Part shown: one piece after another, positions 49,826 to 61,583 of the stretch | Layout of the letters: each line of letters opens with the position of its first letter | Position numbering within the stretch: position 1 is the first letter of the stretch | Source: Aradus depressus | Taxonomy: Eukaryota; Arthropoda; Insecta; Hemiptera; Aradidae | Reading direction: 5' to 3' | Assembly: GCA_963662175.1 (NCBI GenBank) | Contig: OY759222.1 | Span: 4,136,713 to 4,200,712, forward strand | DNA: 64,000 bases | The notes under the pieces: model-generated | The model's input: the letters and a program-made list of their open reading frames with translations, nothing else | Database searches by the model: none | What the model was told of the DNA's origin: nothing | Made by a program: the position numbers and the translations under genes

Positions 49826-50473
49826 TAGTAGAGTCCCGCTAATCCGGGCTAGATGGGACCGGACCCCGTCTGGATCACCGAAAGTCCGGATTAAACGGAA
49901 TTTGCAGTAAAATGCACTTGATAAATATTTTAGCGACTTTTCTTTTCTCATTTTCCTTCAGTTTAATTTTATTTTCAATACTACATAATGTATATGTATG
50001 TAGATCTAAGTTTTCGAGCTACGAACTGAGATAAGAGTTAAGAAAATAAAAGATCTTCGTGATTAAAACTCAAAATTTATATTATTTATTGTACAAAACA
50101 AACCACGGTACATTAATGTTTTAATGTAAAAACCAAGAATTTAAAAAAAGTAAATATGTAAACGTTAAATTCTGAACAGGAATATAAAATAAAACAATGT
50201 ACAGAACGTAATGAAAACAAGAAGAATATTTTTACTCACTGAAAAAAGTTATTTCCTGGAAAATAGGGTGCACGCGCCGTCTTCTTTTTCGACACTTTTT
50301 CATCGTAGCCAACTGTGTAAGTCAAGTTAAACGCCTCTTTGAATTATTTTCGTACTTACCGCTCGTTAAATTAAATTTTTAGTTAACTAAATTTTAATTA
50401 TTTTTTTTTTAAATCCCGCCCGGATTAACCGGATGTCTGGATAATCGGTGTCCGGATTAGCGGGACTCCACTG
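49826..50473. mobile_element. Pogo/Tigger-like non-autonomous DNA transposon, 648 bp
   Basis: The left end TAGTAGAGTCCCGCTAATCC and right end (complement CAGTGGAGTCCCGCTAATCC) match over about 22 bp. The element is flanked by TA at 49824-49825 and 50474-50475. No transposase frame inside. It follows an 18-bp ATATATATGTATAAATAC tandem repeat at 49765-49823. Confidence 0.75.
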
Positions 50474-50492
50474 TATATAAATATATATTATA

Positions 50493-50815
50493 TACTCATG
50501 ACCGGGTTGTAACTACGAGGTCGTATCGCCTACTACCAGAGCGCTCTTTCTACTCTCTAGTGGACATGAGCCCAACTGCGGGAGTACTAGTATAGTTGTT
50601 TAACTATTTTGCCTGTCTGTTTATTCATCTAGGGTAAGGTGTCTTTAACGAGTACCTGACATCGGGACCATCACTTAAAGTTCCATTCGAAGGACGGAGT
50701 GTTCAAAGGTTATTCCACCTCGCAGATAAGAAACCTAAGAGCCTCGGCCGGGTTTTGAGCCAGCGATCTTCAGTAGGCTAGCACACTAGATCTGAGCTAT
50801 TGACGCCATCGTGGT
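50493..50815 (-). repeat. tRNA-derived SINE (family S), full length
   Basis: Minus strand from head (complement of GAGCTATTGACGCC; damaged A-box) through body to tail (complement of TATACTCATGACCGGG). It abuts the pogo-like element. Confidence 0.85.
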
Positions 50816-51079
50816 AACTACGTTTTTAACTATTTCGAGGTTGCAGTGCTCATGTGTAAAGCTCTTTGCCCGCCAGTACAATATCTAAATCTGGTGGTGG
50901 AATTGTGAAATTATGTTATCGTTCAGAAAATAGATGCTGAGTTCTTTCTGGAATTTCATGTTTTCTGATACCCTGAATGTATATATGTAATATATATTCA
51001 ATGTTCATCTACGGAACCCTTCAATGTGTGCTCTGATCACCTAGATATTCTCTTTCTTTAATGAATGTATTTCTTTCAG

Positions 51080-51237
51080 AACGGCAGGTGGACCATCTGA
51101 TCTACTGGTACCACGTCTACCTGCACCGGTCAGGGTACATCAGTCTATGCGGCCTCACTGAAGACAATATGGACTACGTAGCACAGGCCATCTCCAATAC
51201 CATCAAGGAGTACCCCTCCCAAGAGTGTCAACATTAA
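51080..51237 (+). CDS. GOT1: Alternative or orphan terminal exon of GOT1, substrate Arg replaced by Tyr
   Basis: After a good acceptor (TTTCTTTCAG) the frame reads RQVDHLIYWYHVYL, then HRSGYISLCGLTEDN and ends at TAA 51235-51237. It aligns along its whole length with GOT1 exon 9 (41853-42010). Both are 158 bp, enter in the same phase (splitting the first Glu codon) and end in a stop; about 24 of 52 residues are identical. AATAAA follows at 51240-51245. The conserved SGRIN has become SGYIS: the arginine that binds the substrate alpha-carboxylate in all standard aspartate aminotransferases is tyrosine. No other GOT1 exon copy was found between 42 and 51 kb. It may be a mutually exclusive last exon giving a 412-residue isoform with altered or lost activity. 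Alternatively it is a relic of a second gene, but the open frame and intact splice/polyadenylation signals argue against decay. Confidence 0.8.
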
Positions 51238-52301
51238 CAATAAATTTTCATAATCCCGGCTTTTTTTTTTACAATTTATTTCATTAACTAACCTCATAAA
51301 AATTTGATAGTGCCAAATAGCCTATCTATTCATGTAGAAAAATTTCTGAAGATTTTTTGAAACTGGTCAAATTATATAGGCGCGAAGCTGGAACAAACTA
51401 GATAATTATGTAATAGTAATAGTTCTGGATCCACCCACCAGAGTGCCCCGTAATTATTTTTTAGTTCATAGTGCGTTCATATTTAACTACGAGGTTATAT
51501 CGCCTACTACCAGAGCGCTCGTCGCTCTGTAGCACATGAGCCCGACTCTACTGTGGGAGTTCTAAATTTTGTCTACTTAGGTTTTGTTACGTTAGGACTC
51601 TTTAACAAGTACCTGACATCGTACATGCTCGGGCGCTACTTAACCTTCGGGCGCTCGCGTGGGAGGCATTTACACCGCCTTATCAGAAAATTTTGCTCCT
51701 CATCCCAATGCGCTTGGTTAGATTGGCTGGACCGTTAGGTTTTCTCTAGTTTTAACTATTAACACAACAGATAGCGCTGGTCCCATTTTTCTAGCTATCG
51801 TGTACTGGACACAAGTCAGTTGCAAAGTTTACCATCTCTGGCTACGTTGATCACGGCGATGCAAGTGCCGCCTTTCGATTAGTCTTGTCGCCGTATTTTT
51901 GTCTTACGTACGTTCTATAATTTTTACTGAACACTTTCTTTCCATTTATTCATCGTTTGCATGGTTATTATACGTTTTATTTGAATTTTTTTGCTGTTTA
52001 TCTTCAACTATATTTTTTCAAATCCAAGATAACAAAAATTGTGTTTTGCTTAAATGTACATGTACAAAACAAGTCATATTACATTTATTTAAATATATAT
52101 GAATTCGATTATTTCATATCCTCACTCAAAATCTTCATTTACGTTATACTTTATACTTCTAAAGCTGATTTTATATGCGCAGTAAAAATTCAATGCGCAG
52201 CAGCAACAAATGCATGCTATTGGCTGTAAGTCATTTAATTCTACAAGCACAGAAACTACAGCGTGTAAAGTCAGCTTAAGTATTACAGTCAGTTGTTACC
52301 T
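51238..52301. other. Intergenic; SINE copy at 51478-51665
   Basis: 51478-51665 is SINE family S, minus strand, lacking the final tail and head (ATATCGCCTACTACCAGAGC, TGAGCCCGACTCTACTGTGG). The rest is unassigned. Confidence 0.6.
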
Positions 52302-52468
52302 CAGGGGGAGCTTCTAGGGGTCCGAGTCTCCAAAATTAGTAACAAAAAGTCTGCAGCGTTAACCGTGGAAATTGCGGGCTGTGCCCCCGGGAGTCTATAC
52401 CTCCCCCCCCCCCCCCTCCTGTAGTCTAACTTCGCCCCTCCCTGCTCAAAATCCTGGCTACGCCCCTG
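52302..52468. mobile_element. Short hAT-type remnant
   Basis: The right end, as complement, reads CAGGGGCGTAGCCAGGATTT, the same terminal type as the hAT element at 24704. The left CAGGGGGAGCTTCTAGGGG is only loosely matching and no 8-bp duplication is seen. Confidence 0.5.
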
Positions 52469-53240
52469 AGCTGACCTATCAATTTTTTACTTCAATATAA
52501 AATATAGATATGTTATTTTTATTATAAAATTTTACACTATACAAGATTAAAAACGTTTTATAGTACATGATTTAGTCATTATTTTAATATAATAATTTAA
52601 TTTAAAGGAAGCAATAAATATTTGTATTTCCTTTTGAACCCTTTCCGGTCGTTACTCATGTGTATTGATGAAAATAACATTTTCTAATCTGGAAGAATAT
52701 ATTCTATTGAATTGTCCCACAACTCGTAACGTACCAACATGAAGAAACATCTAATCAATTGTAGGTCTATATTATAACATCTTAGAGATGAATTTGTTTC
52801 GAAACTGTGGGTGTGCTCTTTCAAATCTGTTTTGTACAACTGTAAGACTTAGAAAACGTATCTAACAGGAACTGAATGCTACTCAATTATATCCTATTTT
52901 TTCGAAAATCAACATCAACTAATAATAACATTTTTTTTCGGATATTCGAACAAAAATATCAAAGTAATATTGACGGGAGGGGGACCATAAGACATTTTTT
53001 TCAATAATTTTTATTGCTGGTATAAATATATGAATTATAGTTGATTTACCATAGAAGTCGATAGGCTTCAAAATATAACCTTCCTAAGGCTTAAATTTTT
53101 CGGGAGGTTATACATAAATATTACTTTTAATTCTAGAAAATAATTGATATGTTGTGTATTTTATGTGAATTGTTTCCTGTGTAATAATAGTGTTTTACTT
53201 AATGTTCCGTTTTATACATAGATTAAAGCCAAGGAGCAGA
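52469..53240. other. AT-rich upstream region of ADO
   Basis: No repeat or gene named. The ADO promoter should lie here; no motif is convincing. Confidence 0.4.
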
Positions 53241-54032
53241 ATGGATTCTATAAGGAAGCAAGTGTTCAAAACATTTGGTAAAAGTTCAACATTTAAAGAC
53301 ATTAATTTTGATAACAATTTACAAAACTTAATAGAAATGATGAGCAACTTGACAGCAGAAGATGTCAAATTAGATTTTAACCTTGTTAAACCTCCAACAA
53401 TGGATACAAGTCCAGTGTCCTACGTTGAAATTCTTGAACATGCAAATTTCACAATAAACATGTTCATATTGAGGCCAGAGGCCCGCCTACCTCTGCACGA
53501 CCATCCACTCATGTATGGGATCTGTAAAGTGGTCCATGGGAAGGTGTTGATCCGCAACTTCTCTGTGGACGGAGAGGCAGCCGTCAGTTCGCAGGTGGAT
53601 CGCATCCTAGCCACTAGAGAACCTGACAGACGGGTCGGCCCCGCTGATCCTCCCATTCTCCTCACCCCCACACATGGTAACATATATATTTATAATAAAT
53701 AAAACCATAATATTTTTGAAATATTGTCTATTCCACAAGAATTTGATACATATAGTACCGGTCTCGGCGTTAGTTTATTACTGACTTATTTTATTCTGTT
53801 CTCTCCAGGTAACATCCATGAGATCTGTGCGGTGGAGGGTGAAGGTGCGGCCTTCGTGGATGTTCTTGCACCGCCCTATGAGACGACGATCCAGGGTACG
53901 ACCATCCCTAGGGTCTGCCACTATTATATAGAAGGTGTCAACAATAACGAAGAGAGTGGTTTCACACAACTCATGAGAGTGGCCCGCATCCCGGGGTATT
54001 CCACTGACTTAGCACCATACCTCGGACAATAA
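53241..54032 (+). CDS. ADO: 2-aminoethanethiol (cysteamine) / N-terminal cysteine dioxygenase, two exons
   Basis: Non-heme iron thiol dioxygenase. In animals ADO oxidises cysteamine to hypotaurine and N-terminal cysteines of target proteins, making it an oxygen sensor for the N-degron pathway. Exons 53241-53676 and 53809-54032, GT/AG intron of 132 bp in the second Gly codon position, 219 residues. The cupin motif LPLHDHPLMYGICKVVHG supplies two of the iron-binding histidines, and GNIHEICA right after the splice junction supplies the third. PPYETTIQG and CHYYIEG are further family blocks. The start chosen is MDSIRKQVF, as animal ADO proteins begin shortly before this region; an in-frame Met upstream (53202) would add 13 residues. 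AATAAA follows at 54133. The intron holds a scrap of a Penelope-like end. Confidence 0.95.
53710..53780 (-). repeat. Penelope-like end fragment inside the ADO intron
   Basis: TTTTTGAAATATTGTCTATTCC and TACCGGTCTCGGC match, on the minus strand, the terminal repeats at 7320-7370 and 23040-23110. The match stops before the CTGACGA half, so the hammerhead-like core is incomplete. Confidence 0.65.
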
Positions 54033-55049
54033 GACACCACCCACATGTCTCTACTTTCATTTCTTGTACAAACCTGTTTTTTTTTTTCTTTTAATAATTT
54101 TGAAGTGGTGCTTGTAATATACAATATTGAACAATAAAACATTATTTATTTTATAAAACTATTTATATTTTCTATGAATCCTGATATCTTGTACACTATT
54201 GAAGCTATAATAATGAAACTTTACACAAAGTAAAAAGGGAGATATGAAGACCATGCCATAAGTCGATAGGACAAGAATAATAGGGAAATATTGAGTTAAA
54301 TAAATACAGTATTTTCAAGTTGAGATGATGGAAAATAAATAAAAACAAAAAAATACGGTGAGGGTCTCGGGACCCCCGGCAGAAGCTATGCTTCTAAAGA
54401 GAAAGAAAAAAATATCAGCTAATAGAAGCGTAGCGTCCTGACATCAGCTCGGTTGACGGAGATCTCGCAATTTTTTAAGAATTATACTTGTTCAAATTTT
54501 ATTTTTCTGAACCAAAAAAAAAATCAATTGGTAAATTATATATTGTGAATAAAAAAAATATATATATTTGTGTTCATTCATTAAATTAATAGAACAATGA
54601 TGGTAGATAGGGACACCTCAAATAAGGTAAGAGTCCATCAATAAAGAGATTGAAAGTTTATAGGAAAAGCGGAAACATACGTAAGAGGTGTGTATAGTCA
54701 ATTTCAGTGATCAAAAGAAAGAGCAACAACCGAAGTTATGAGTCGACCAAGTAATGATACTAAAGGTTTAGAGGGAGAGCGGTAACTTAAGTGTGTAGCC
54801 TCAAATTCACAGATCAAAGGACATACAGAAGAGCAAACCAGTGTAGCCATATATATTGACAGGTGCTGGCATCTAGCGGAAGGAAACAGTACTATTAGTC
54901 TAATTTGACTGCTGACATCTAGCCGTGAGATCCAGAACTATTTAGAACAAACAGCGTTATGTTACGATTTTTCCTTGTTGACCGCCAACTCCTAGGCGTC
55001 CTATAAGAAGCATAGCTTCAAAGAACAAACTCCACAAAAATTTAAGCAT
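54033..55049. other. ADO 3' flank; nothing recognised
   Basis: Polyadenylation signal AATAAA at 54133-54138. AT-rich remainder without gene or named repeat. Confidence 0.5.
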
Positions 55050-55205
55050 AAAGTTTACCGTTTCGGCTTATACCATGGTCAGCTCAATGTTGAAAAGTAA
55101 CATTTAAGTTGCTAGGTTGTCATATTTATACTCAAGTTACATGTGATTACCTAAGACTGACATCCTGCCCCCTGGGGGAAAGTCCTACCTTAACATAAAA
55201 TTTAC
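55050..55205 (-). repeat. Penelope-like end (third type) with hammerhead-like core
   Basis: On the minus strand CTGACCA...GCCGAAAC lies at 55060-55082. The following TTACCTAAGACTGACATCC is found again in opposite orientation near 56090-56120 (GTCAGGATGTCAAAGTC). The core has CCA instead of CGA, which should impair a hammerhead. Confidence 0.45.
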
Positions 55206-55384
55206 AAATATTTGAATTGTGAATAATCTAATAAAATAAAGAAAATATAATAGTAAGAAATTTATATAAAAAGTTTATAGTAGAATATATAACATATATA
55301 AAAAATAAAGACTATATGGCATATCAAAGTACAAAAAAAAAAAGATAAAAATGCGTACATTCTTTATTCTAAAAATACACAATA

Positions 55385-55850
55385 TATTGTAAGCAATCCC
55401 AACTTGAGAACTCTTCAAGTGGCCCAAAACAAATGCCTTATAGATTGGTTGGTAGCTACTCGAGGGACACCTCCATCCTCCAAATCCATGAACACCTAAA
55501 CGTTGAGCTCCTTCTGGACTACATAATAAATTTCAGTAAAAACTTGTTACTTAAAAAAATAGGGAAAACTCAGGTAGGGAAACACAAAAATATAAATAAA
55601 TAGTTCACGATTTTAAATTATAATCTCTGTTTTTGAATGTTTATTAATTTATTTTCTATTCATTTCAGTTACTTTGTATTTGTTTTTTTTTTTTCTTAAG
55701 AGTTTTTTAAAGTTTACTCTTAATCAGTAGCATTGTTTTTAATTTAACTGATTATTTTTGATTTGTATTTAGTGTATAAGGGTAATGGTTAAGGAACCTT
55801 ATTGTATAATTGTACCTCTGTTAATGCGACTGTTATAATAAACTCTTCTT
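55385..55850 (+). pseudogene. Jockey-type LINE 3' fragment
   Basis: Reads NPNLRTLQVAQNKCL, then after a frame change RLVGSYSRDTSILQIHEHLN and LLLDYIINFS, the C-terminal pattern of jockey-group RT. The non-coding tail reaches AATAAACTCTTCTTCTTC at about 55835-55852. Confidence 0.65.
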
Positions 55851-57030
55851 CTTCGTATTATATTAACTTAGTGGCGTCATGATAAACAGTACGCATTTTT
55901 ATTATACTTTGATATCATGACATACGGTCATTATTATATATATATATATATATATATATTCTTCTATAAACTTTTTTTTAATTATAAATTTCATACTATT
56001 ATATTTCTTTATTTAATTAGATTATTGACAACTCGTAAATGTTGTTAGGTTAGGTTTCTACCTCCTAACCCAGGTGCTTCACCAGACGTCAGGATGTCAA
56101 AGTCTTAGGTAAAATGAGATTTGTAATGTGGCGATACTGAATGTTTAGTATCCACATTTTGGGATATTTTAAGTATAATTACAATGAGTACCAATGCAGG
56201 GAAATGGAGCTATGAGCCGACACTGATGCCGTGGCGAAGATGTCCAAATGTACAGGCCAAGGAACCCGAAGTGGAAACAAGATGGCAGTAGACAATTGAG
56301 TGTTCCCAGGAGAGGATGTAGGCTCTAATCTCATGAAGGGCACAACTACATAGGACCAATGAGGACACAGGACCAGCCTGGCCTAGAATACAACGGGACG
56401 ACGACATGTTAAGTATTCATGAGTGTTGCTCGACGAACAAATTTGAAAAGTTTTTTTATAGAGGACAGAATAGTATTTTATTTGTTTGTTGAACAAATAT
56501 GCACGCGAGTTTTTGATCAAATATAGTTCTTATTCCCCTTATTTTTGTATTTATATGATTCAATCTCAATATATGATGATATATAACGTTATTATGTTTG
56601 ATGTGTTTTGTTTTATTACAAGTACCTACCAAGTCTCTCTATCTATGTGCTAACAAGTTAGAATCCCTCCCTGAAATACACAATGAATATTAAAATTCAT
56701 TGTGTTTCAATTACATATTTTTTTTAATACGGAGGCATGAAATAAAATCATTTAGTTACCCATATTTAGAAATTTAATCAGAATAAACAATTGTTATAGT
56801 AAATATAGATATGCTAGCCAACTTAAATGTCACTTTTGAACTTTGCTGAAGATGACGTAAGCCGAAACCGGTGCACTTTATGTATGTATTTTTGTGCAAT
56901 TAGACAACATGAAAGTTAAACAAGTTCTTCGTTTTTATTTATTCGCATATTGATAGAAAACCTTCTTTAGGTAATATCTGTATTTCGTAATTAACTAAAA
57001 TTATCTGTTCAACATCAATTTTAATCATAA
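55851..57030. other. Intergenic; PLE-like scraps and AT microsatellite
   Basis: A TA run lies at 55937-55960. 56080-56130 repeats the PLE-like sequence at 55150-55190. 56840-56985 is another PLE-like end with a hammerhead-like core. No gene. Confidence 0.5.
56840..56875 (+). ncRNA. Hammerhead-ribozyme-like core (fourth type)
   Basis: CTGAAGA at 56846-56852 and GAAAC at 56864-56868 with a short GACGTAAGCC linker whose helix is weak. The downstream AATTAGACAACATGAAAGTT resembles the AATAGACAATATTTC part of the other PLE ends. Confidence 0.35.
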
Positions 57031-57031
57031 T

Positions 57032-57506
57032 TTTTTGCGTATACCTATATATTTTTGCGTATACCTATATATTTTTGCGTATACCTATATATTTTTGCGT
57101 ATACCTATATATTTTTGCGTATACCTATATATTTTTGCGTATACCTATATATTTTTGCGTATACCTATATATTTTTGCGTATACCTATATATTTTTGCGT
57201 ATACCTATATATTTTTGCGTATACCTATATATTTTTGCGTATACCTATATATTTTTGCGTATACCTATATATTTTTGCGTATACCTATATATTTTTGCGT
57301 AACCTATATATTTTTGCGTATACCTATATATTTTTGCGTATACCTATATATTTTTGCGTATACCTATATATTTTTGCGTATACCTATATATTTTTGCGTA
57401 TACCTATATATTTTTGCGTATACCTATATATTTTTGCGTATACCTATATATTTTTGCGTATACCTATATATTTTTGCGTATACCTATATATTTTTGCGTA
57501 TACCTA
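57032..57506. repeat. 20-bp tandem array, about 24 copies, interrupted by the BEL element
   Basis: TTTTTGCGTATACCTATATA repeats with almost no variation; one unit (about 57296) lacks a base. The last unit stops after TACCTA, where the retrotransposon starts. Open frames through it are artefacts of a unit without stops. Confidence 0.95.
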
Positions 57507-58086
57507 TGTTAGCGCAACATTTAATTAATTTTTGATTTTTTGTAGAGGTATTTTTTCTTAAGTTTTCTTCCATTAATTATTCTAATAATTATTAATATTA
57601 TTATCATAATAACTATGGTCAATATTACTCATGTAATTTATTCTTATGTTTATATTACATCATATTAACAATTTGTGGGAGGAGCCTATGAATGTGGGGG
57701 AGTGGGGAATAGTTCGTTTTATGACCGCTGGTCAGTGTTGGACAGATAGTCTTCCATGGTCCTTCAGCCTGTTGACATCAGGGCACTTCTCAAGGCCACC
57801 AACCCGCCGACTTTCTCTCGTCAACCCGGATCGCCTTTCCGTGGACCTCTGAAGTCTGGTACTTGGCTCATCTGGTGTGACGGCGTCCTCAGCCTACTCC
57901 CAGATCTTCTCGGCCTTGTTTGGAGATCAGTTCATCAGCCCATCTTCCACATTCACCCCTCCACATCAGGAGAGTTAACTTTGTTTATTTTTGTTTTTCC
58001 TTTTAACTACGCCGACTGGCCCTTGTATTTGAAATGAAATATAATTATATCATTTTTCAAAATCTAGTCTATGTTATTTATTAACA
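57507..58086 (+). repeat. BEL/Pao 5' LTR, 580 bp
   Basis: Starts TGTTAGCGCAACATTT, repeated at 63911, and ends TTAACA. TGTTA...TAACA are the expected short inverted LTR ends. The right border is inferred from these ends and the primer binding site just behind. Confidence 0.75.
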
Positions 58087-58093
58087 TAGAATT

Positions 58094-58111
58094 TGGTGAT
58101 TCCGGCCAGGA
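58094..58111 (+). promoter_or_regulatory. Probable primer binding site, tRNA-Val-like
   Basis: TGGTGATTCCGGCCAGGA, seven bases after the LTR end, matches the complement of a typical tRNA-Val 3' end (TGGTGTTTCCGCCCGGGA) at 15 of 18 bases. The tRNA comparison is from memory. Confidence 0.45.
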
Positions 58112-58643
58112 GATATATATATTTGTTAAAATATGTATTTGAATTTTGTTCAAAGATGTATTCTAATCCTACTTTGGATTTAATCCTATTTTTGTACATC
58201 TAGCTATTTTCTTGTTATTGCGCACCTCATACCTGCCTATAACCTTCGTGTTATCATTTATGATAGTAATCAGATGTTATTATTATGATCTGGAAATAGG
58301 TCATATCAAGGTAAATAACATTCTTCTATCCATTAATCAGTGGATGTCTATTTTTATTTTTATGTTGATAGACTCTTCTTATATTATAATCTATTTTTTA
58401 AATAGTTTATAGTCTATCATTTTCTTGTGTTAAAATACATAAATATATATTTTTCCAACCTAATATTTTCAGTGGCACTCATTTAGGTTCTTGTATTTGT
58501 TTTGATTCTACTAGAAGGTTCAATGTTTGTTTATATTCACTCTAGCTTCTTTTGTTAATTTCAACTTCAGATATATTTATTATTTTAATTTCATTTTCTT
58601 AGAAATACTTCGTTTCATTTTCAATTTTCATTTTCTTTTAATC

Positions 58644-61583
58644 ATGGCAAGTGAGGAAGCGGATGTTAATGTTGCTGCTTTCTCCGATTCTCGGACAATA
58701 ATATTAAGACGCAAACTTTATTCTTTATGTCAAGATATTAAATCTATTCGAGAACAAGGCCGTGCAGCTAAGGTAGATAACAGTCAAACGAATCTATTTC
58801 AAGCGATGTTCTCCGATCTTTCAAATCTTCGAAGTGAATTAAACTTTACAAATGAAGCGTTGGAAACATACTTTGTAAATGCTCAGAAAGGCGAGGATTA
58901 TCCTACGGATAGAGATTCTTCGATTTTATCGAACTCGAAACGTTATATCTATGAGATCCTTATGATTCATATGGAGCTTTGTCCGCCTCCCAGGCCAGCT
59001 CGAGAACGAGCAGCTACTCCAACTCAAAATATTTCTGTTATCAACGACACCAGGTCGCGCCTCCCAAAAATTAATATTCCAAATTTTTCAGGCGAATTGA
59101 CAGATTGGCCGCATTTCAAAGATGTTTTCATTTCTTTAATTCACGATGAACCGACACTGTCTAAAACTGATAAATTTTATTATTTAATTTCTAGTCTGAA
59201 TGGTGAGGCTCGATCCCTTTTAAAGTCCATACCTGTGACGGAGGCTAATTATGACCTAGCCTGGAAGACTTTGATGGCTCGCTACGATAAGAAGCGTTTC
59301 TTAGCTACAGCCTTCTTGGACAAACTTCTCTCATTTAAATCTCACCCAGAGGTTTCCGATAATTATAAATTATTTTTATCTCATGTGGGTGATAGTATGG
59401 AAGCTTTTCAACTTCTAAAAATTCCTCATGAAGCGGAATTTATCTTGTTTCATCTTGCTATTCAATGTCTGGACCAGAGAACAAGGGAAATGTTCGAATC
59501 CAAGCATATTAAGGAAGAATTTCCGCGATGCAACGATCTTCTGGAGTTTGTCAGAGACAGACAGCAAATTCTGAAGCTGTCTTCCAGCAAACCCGGTAAG
59601 TCGTCTTGCCCGAAGGCAACGAAGTCCCATAATAAATCTTCTTCTGTGTTTTTGACGTCCAAGAGAGCTTCGAAACCATCGGATGTGCGCACTTCAAAGT
59701 GTCCATACTGTAAATTGTCTGGCCATGATTTGACCAAATGTCCCAATTTTTTGAATCTGTCGCCGTCGCAACGCTTCCACTTTGTAAAAACCTTCAAGGG
59801 ATGTAAATATCATTTAACTTCTGGTCATACTACCGACGAATGCAAATTTAAAATTAGATGTCTCATTTGCCAATCTCTTCACCATTCCTTACTTCATTTT
59901 TCAACAAACACCCTCGTTGAAGATACTAGGCCTCCATCTATGGGGACGCCTTCAGGAACTTCGAAATCGATTCTTACCTTTCGTGGTAATTCTTTTGATG
60001 TTCCAGCTCAACAAATACTTCTTAGTACTGCTACTGTTTTCATAACAGATGTTCGAGGATGTTTTCATCCCGTTCGTGCTCTCATTGATTCGGGAGCTCA
60101 ATCCTCATTGGTGACTTCAGACTGTGCTCGGCGACTCCGCTTGACGGTGGCGAATGATTCCCATCAGATAAGTTCTGTCGGGGACCTTAGTGTTCCGTCC
60201 TTAGGAACTACATTTTTTGAGATGAAATCTATTCATCGTAAAGCCCCTCTACTAGGTGTCCGCGCCACAGTTGTCACCAAAATAACGTCGGATCTTCCAT
60301 CTATTGCAGTTCCGGAAATTATAATCAGAAAAATTAACCCTTCGATCAAATTAGCCGATTTGAATTTTGGACTGCCTCGTCCTATCGACTGCCTTTTAGG
60401 TGCCGATATTTACTATAAAATATTGGAAGGTAGACCCATCCCTATTATCGGTACAGATTTAGCCACCATTAAAACATCTCTTGGCTGGATTGTTACTGGT
60501 GCCTATTCAGTTGATTTTGAGTCCTTCCCCAGGCCATCGGTTTTGACCCTCACGACGATTCCCTTTATTCACCGTCAACTTGAACGATTCTGGGAATTGG
60601 AGGAACCTAGCATTGGAGTTGTGACCGATCCGGAAGAGGAACTTTGCGAAGAACATTTTGCCCGGACTCATCGTCGTTTGACTTCAGGGAGGTACGTTGT
60701 TGCTCTTCCATTTAAATCTCCTTCACCATTATTAAGTGATTCAAGATCGCAAGCGTTGAAGCGGTTCTACAACTTGGAAAAGAAATTGTTGAGAAATCCC
60801 ACATTGAGACGGGAATATATCACTTTTATGGAAGAGTATCTCTCTCTGGGACACATGGAAATCGCTTCCTTTCCTGGGAAATACATAATTCCCCATCATG
60901 GCATTTTAAAAGAGACTAGCTCAACAACTAAGTTGAGAGCGGTCTTTGATGCGTCCATGTCGTCGTCGATTTCTACCGGCTCTCTAAATCAACATCTTTT
61001 TGTTGGACCGAAACTTCAACTTGATATTGCGGACATCATGCTTAATTTTAGACTTCATCGCATTGTGTTTGTGACGGATATCTGTAAGAGGTACCGCCAA
61101 ATCCTTATCAATGAACCGGATCGTCTTTATCAACATATTTACTGGAGATCGGATCCTGCTGATGACGTTAAAGAATATGAATTGTGCACCTTGACTTACG
61201 GGATGTCCTGCTCCCCCTACTTGGCTCTTCGCGTTCTTAAACAACTCACTCTGGATGAAGGTCATCATTTCATCCATGCGTCCAAAGTGTTACGCGAGGA
61301 CGTATATATGGATGATATCATAACTGGGGCATCAAGTATCGATGAAGCCCTCAGCCTTCAACAACAACTAATTGATTTACTCATGAAGGGTAATTTCGAG
61401 CTTCGTAAGTGGGCCAGCAATTCAGAGAGTGTGCTCAAGGCAGTTCCAGAGAAGTTTCATGAAAGGTCTATTTCACTTTCGAAGGGAGAAGATTGTGTTT
61501 TTAAGGTGTTAGGGGTCCAGTGGAATGCTCAGTCAGATGAGTTCTCATATAATATCACCACCCCTACGTCCTCAGTGCACTAA
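58644..61583 (+). CDS. BEL/Pao Gag-protease-reverse transcriptase (first part of polyprotein)
   Basis: The start at 58644 (MASEEADVN) is the first Met in good position; about 979 codons to the stop at 61581. In order: Gag with INIPNFSGELTDWPHFKD (about residues 150-170), zinc knuckles CPYCKLSGHDLTKC (about 352) and CKYHLTSGHTTDEC (about 387), aspartic protease LIDSGAQSSLV (about 480), RT with KLRAVFDAS (about 763), FVTDICKRYRQI and YMDD (about 888). The frame ends in SYNITTPTSSVH, where relatives continue uninterrupted. The stop is thus a frame break (one-base indel class), not the natural end. Confidence 0.92.
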   Translation: MASEEADVNVAAFSDSRTIILRRKLYSLCQDIKSIREQGRAAKVDNSQTNLFQAMFSDLSNLRSELNFTNEALETYFVNAQKGEDYPTDRDSSILSNSKRYIYEILMIHMELCPPPRPARERAATPTQNISVINDTRSRLPKINIPNFSGELTDWPHFKDVFISLIHDEPTLSKTDKFYYLISSLNGEARSLLKSIPVTEANYDLAWKTLMARYDKKRFLATAFLDKLLSFKSHPEVSDNYKLFLSHVGDSMEAFQLLKIPHEAEFILFHLAIQCLDQRTREMFESKHIKEEFPRCNDLLEFVRDRQQILKLSSSKPGKSSCPKATKSHNKSSSVFLTSKRASKPSDVRTSKCPYCKLSGHDLTKCPNFLNLSPSQRFHFVKTFKGCKYHLTSGHTTDECKFKIRCLICQSLHHSLLHFSTNTLVEDTRPPSMGTPSGTSKSILTFRGNSFDVPAQQILLSTATVFITDVRGCFHPVRALIDSGAQSSLVTSDCARRLRLTVANDSHQISSVGDLSVPSLGTTFFEMKSIHRKAPLLGVRATVVTKITSDLPSIAVPEIIIRKINPSIKLADLNFGLPRPIDCLLGADIYYKILEGRPIPIIGTDLATIKTSLGWIVTGAYSVDFESFPRPSVLTLTTIPFIHRQLERFWELEEPSIGVVTDPEEELCEEHFARTHRRLTSGRYVVALPFKSPSPLLSDSRSQALKRFYNLEKKLLRNPTLRREYITFMEEYLSLGHMEIASFPGKYIIPHHGILKETSSTTKLRAVFDASMSSSISTGSLNQHLFVGPKLQLDIADIMLNFRLHRIVFVTDICKRYRQILINEPDRLYQHIYWRSDPADDVKEYELCTLTYGMSCSPYLALRVLKQLTLDEGHHFIHASKVLREDVYMDDIITGASSIDEALSLQQQLIDLLMKGNFELRKWASNSESVLKAVPEKFHERSISLSKGEDCVFKVLGVQWNAQSDEFSYNITTPTSSVH

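Noticed and set aside
53190..53240. Earlier ADO start
   Set aside because: The extension has no family similarity that I can see; an in-frame Met at 53202 remains possible but less likely than 53241.
57035..57535. Plus-strand frames of 166 and 157 codons rich in YIF/RIP
   Set aside because: Produced by the 20-bp array that has no stops in any plus-strand frame; no protein-like composition.
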